This document shows, piece after piece, positions 61,898 to 64,000 of a stretch of DNA of 64,000 nt. Below the pieces are notes generated by a model. The model was not told where the DNA came from and made no database searches. It saw only the letters and a program-made list of their open reading frames with translations. This DNA comes from Erwinia sp. JUb26 (GTDB taxonomy: Bacteria; Pseudomonadota; Gammaproteobacteria; Enterobacterales; Enterobacteriaceae), in the NCBI RefSeq assembly GCF_003751505.1, contig NZ_RJVB01000012.1, positions 1 through 64,000 on the forward strand, written 5' to 3'. A program made the position numbers and the translations under genes. How positions within the stretch are numbered: the stretch's first letter is position 1; each line of letters starts with the position of its first letter.

Positions 61898-62090
61898 GCT
61901 GGCTGTTCCCCCGTTCGGTCTGGTCCTCGCGCCGCGTTGCGGTGCCCTCACTCCGTACGTCAGCCGGACGGACCGCCACAGACGGGCCGTCCTGGCCCGG
62001 CTGTGCCTTTCGCCAGCGTCCATGCTGGCGAATCCTGGCTTCCTTTCTGCGTTCAGCGCTGTGGATGACTCGATCGGGGGAACAGCCAGC
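61898..62090 (+). repeat. Intergenic palindromic repeat, type II, copy C
   Basis: A 193 bp element with a perfect 16 bp terminal inverted repeat (GCTGGCTGTTCCCCCG at 61898-61913; complement 62075-62090). Internal hairpins are CCGC-GTT-GCGG, GGGCC-GTCCT-GGCCC (61984-61998) and CGCCAGC...GCTGGCG (62011-62030). It is a near copy of D in direct orientation and related to B. Confidence 0.9.
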
Positions 62091-62282
62091 CTGCTGATGA
62101 ATATCGGTGGCGTCTGTTAAACACTCTGATTTAAGTGTGCGGTGCTATGTAGCAAAGACATCGGCTTGAAGTTGTCAAAAGCGAGTTCGATGTTTCAAAT
62201 ACCTTTATTGTTAGCTATAGAAATAACCTGCGGTCTGGATGGTGGATCATGCCTGTTGCCTGCGGGTTCGGAGGATGCGCTG

Positions 62283-62475
62283 GCTGGCTGTTCCCCCGTT
62301 CGGTCTGGTCCTCGCGCCGCTTTGCGGTGCCCTCACTCCGTGCGTCAGCCGGACGGACCGCCACAGACGGGCCGTCCTGGCCCGGCTGTGCCTTTCGCCC
62401 GCGTCCATGCGGGCGAATCCTGGCTTCCTTTCTGCGTTCAGCGCTGTGGATGACTCGATCGGGGAAACAGCCAGC
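62283..62475 (+). repeat. Intergenic palindromic repeat, type II, copy D
   Basis: A 193 bp near-identical copy of C. The third hairpin reads CGCCCGC...GCGGGCG (62396-62415) instead of CGCCAGC...GCTGGCG, so an A-T pair has become C-G on both arms while the loop GTCCAT is unchanged. The terminal repeats are 62283-62298 and 62460-62475, with one mismatch. Confidence 0.9.
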
Positions 62476-62585
62476 CTGCTGATGAATATCGGTGGCGTCT
62501 GTTAAACACTCTGATTTCCATGCGTGGTTTTGTGCTGCCAAGAATTGCGCTTAATGTCGTTAAAAGCGAGCAAAATGCATCAAGG

Positions 62586-62783
62586 GGAACGGCCTCTGCG
62601 GCTGAAGGGCAATCCGCAGCGCTGAGGAGCAGGCAGCGGGGCCGGAGATGGCAGCAGGGATGCTGACATCAGGCGTGGCGCGGGCAGGACGCCCGCTCCA
62701 GGCCGGTCCGAAAGACCCGATGCCGAAACCGAAGGAACCGCAATGCGGCGCGAGGACCGCCCGGAAGCCGCAGAGGCTGTTCC
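62586..62783 (-). repeat. Intergenic palindromic repeat, type I, copy E
   Basis: A 198 bp element, the inverse-orientation relative of copy A 35 kb away. The 18 bp terminal inverted repeats match at 17 positions (62586-62603 and 62766-62783). Read on the minus strand it keeps GGTCCTCGCGCC, GCGGGC-GTCCT-GCCCGC and TCAGCGCTGCGGATTGCCC, with local substitutions elsewhere. Confidence 0.87.
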
Positions 62784-62848
62784 CCAGCCCTCCATGTACC
62801 AGCCATTCAGCAAAAAGCCGCCTAACCCTCAGTAACTTAAACTGCAGC

Positions 62849-62882
62849 AAAAAAATAGCCGCTCCAAATGAAGCGGCTATTT
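62849..62882 (-). terminator. yfeH terminator
   Basis: On the minus strand AAATAGCCGCT and AGCGGCTATTT pair, followed by a T-run. It lies about 45 bp after the yfeH stop. Confidence 0.88.
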
Positions 62883-62925
62883 CGGCATTCCGAAAGGTCA
62901 CAGGCTAATCGCCCATCCAATCAGA

Positions 62926-63939
62926 CTACTTCTGCGACTCTACCAGCGGCTTGCCCGCTGCCGACTGCGCAGCCAGCTTCTCGCCCGACTTTTTATAACG
63001 CTGGGCCAGCATCGAACACACCATCAACTGCACCTGATGGAAAATCATTAACGGCAGCACAATAATCCCCACCGCTGACGACGGGAACAGAATATTTGCC
63101 ATTGGCACCCCGTTCGCCAGACTCTTCTTCGAACCGCAGAACAGAATGGTAATCTCATCCGCCCGGTTAAAGCCAAACAGGCGCGCCGCTGCAAGGTTGA
63201 TCGCCAGAATCAGGAACAGCAGAACCAGACTACCGACCACAATCCACAGCAGAGTGCTGACGCCAACGCGCGTCCAGATACCGTTCACTACCGCTTCGCT
63301 AAAGGCGGAATAAACCACCAGCAGAATCGACGTCTGATCCGTCTGGCCGATCAGCTTGCGGTTTCTTTCCACCCAGGCACCAATCCAGCGGCGGGAAATA
63401 TGCCCGACGATAAACGGCACCAGCAACTGCAGCATAATCTTACCGATCTGCTCAAAGTTACCGGTGGCAGCATCGCTATTGACATTCATTAACAGGCCAA
63501 CCAGCAGCGGCGAAATAAACACCCCCAGCAGGCTGGACGCCGATGCGCTACAGACGGCAGCGGCAACGTTGCCCCCGGCCAGCGACGTCAGCGCGATTGA
63601 AGACTGCACGGTGGCGGGCAGAATGCACAGATACATAAAGCCGGTGTAGATCTCGGTACTGAGCGGCAGTGGATGCCACCAGACCAACAGCATACCCAGC
63701 GCCGGGAAAATAACGAAGGTGCTGAACATCACCCACAGATGCAGGCGCCAGTGGCCGCCACCGGCAATAATCTTTTCTTTTGAAAGTTTTGCACCGTGCA
63801 TAAAGAACAGCAGGGCGATAGCGGCGGTAGTCAGCCATTCAAAAAAGTCGACGAAGTGGCCACGTGCGGGAAGAAATGAAGCCAGCAGAACGGTGGCGAT
63901 CAGTTTCAGCATCAGCGGATCGAGACGAAAGTTACCCAT
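62926..63939 (-). CDS. yfeH: Bile acid:sodium symporter-family protein YfeH
   Basis: A 337-residue integral membrane protein of the BASS superfamily (YfeH/SBF_like group), with about nine or ten hydrophobic helices. Early FFMHGAKLSKEKIIAGGGHWRLHLW, mid LPATVQSSIALTSLAGGN (the sodium-site region) and late FCGSKKSLANGVPMANILFP segments match the family and E. coli YfeH. E. coli has yfeH next to ypeB in the same orientation. The substrate is unknown; the family includes bile acid and other organic anion carriers. Confidence 0.92.
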   Translation of the reverse strand: MGNFRLDPLMLKLIATVLLASFLPARGHFVDFFEWLTTAAIALLFFMHGAKLSKEKIIAGGGHWRLHLWVMFSTFVIFPALGMLLVWWHPLPLSTEIYTGFMYLCILPATVQSSIALTSLAGGNVAAAVCSASASSLLGVFISPLLVGLLMNVNSDAATGNFEQIGKIMLQLLVPFIVGHISRRWIGAWVERNRKLIGQTDQTSILLVVYSAFSEAVVNGIWTRVGVSTLLWIVVGSLVLLFLILAINLAAARLFGFNRADEITILFCGSKKSLANGVPMANILFPSSAVGIIVLPLMIFHQVQLMVCSMLAQRYKKSGEKLAAQSAAGKPLVESQK

Positions 63940-64000
63940 TGTTAAAGCCTTGTTATAGAAACATCCGGCTATTGTGCGACGAGTGGGTTTAGAAATAAAA

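Larger units (their letters stand above)
61859..62925. other. Repeat-filled intergenic region between ypeB and yfeH
   Basis: About 1.07 kb with no supported gene. It contains repeat copies C, D and E and the yfeH terminator. C and D lie in a longer direct duplication (about 61870-62132 and 62254-62517) whose right flank (from CTGCTGATGAATATCGG to CACTCTGATTT) is identical in both. Open frames here are by-products of GC-rich repeat sequence. Confidence 0.8.

Noticed and set aside
61869..62541. Several frames of 77-108 codons in the ypeB-yfeH gap
   Set aside because: All fall in repeat copies C and D and recur identically in both, as expected of repeats rather than genes.

Overview
The window is chromosomal DNA from an enterobacterium, most likely Erwiniaceae (Erwinia/Pantoea-like); this is inferred from protein resemblance and gene order recalled from E. 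coli, not from a database search. The backbone follows the E. coli order ypfN-dapE-yffB-ypfM-acrD-narQ-nudK-ypfG-tktB-talA-maeB-hemF-amiA-ypeA-yfeZ-yfeY-yfeX-cysPTWAM-crr-ptsI-ptsH-cysK-cysZ-zipA-ligA-ypeB-yfeH. Accessory blocks are inserted at several joints. No rRNA, tRNA, insertion sequence, prophage or CRISPR array was seen.

Region by region: 1-2 kb ypfN, dapE and yffB. 2-10.1 kb is an inserted block with an AEC-family transporter, a bglG-bglF-bglB aryl-beta-glucoside PTS operon controlled by antitermination, a divergent BglH-type porin and a small unknown protein. 10.3-16.2 kb holds the ypfM microprotein, acrD and an adjacent narQ-narP-type nitrate/nitrite two-component pair. 16.4-19.2 kb holds a DUF1471 periplasmic protein, ansP and nudK. 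19.2-25.1 kb is an archaic (Csu-type) chaperone-usher pilus operon led by a LuxR-type regulator. 25.9-30.8 kb holds ypfG, a repeat-filled gap, tktB and talA. 31.1-37.9 kb is a polyol cluster (RpiB-like isomerase, MDR and SDR dehydrogenases, RbtT/DalT-like permease, DhaK, DhaL, SorC-type regulator). Its predicted product, erythrose-4-phosphate, is a substrate for the adjacent transketolase and transaldolase. 38-45 kb is maeB to yfeX; 45.5-50.2 kb is sulfate/thiosulfate uptake and cysM; 50.4-53.2 kb is an inserted CpxRA-like two-component system plus a GntR/FCD regulator; 53.2-63.9 kb holds crr-ptsI-ptsH, cysK, cysZ, zipA, ligA, ypeB and yfeH.

The least explained structure is a family of about 195-200 bp non-coding repeats. 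There are five copies in two intergenic gaps (27.1-27.8 kb and 61.9-62.8 kb). Each has 16-20 bp terminal inverted repeats and internal hairpins whose stems differ between copies by paired changes, while one loop (GTCCT) is constant. Other points: the porin and the LuxR regulator each appear to lack one A in an A-run next to the start codon, and the bgl region carries three antiterminator/terminator-like leader signals.
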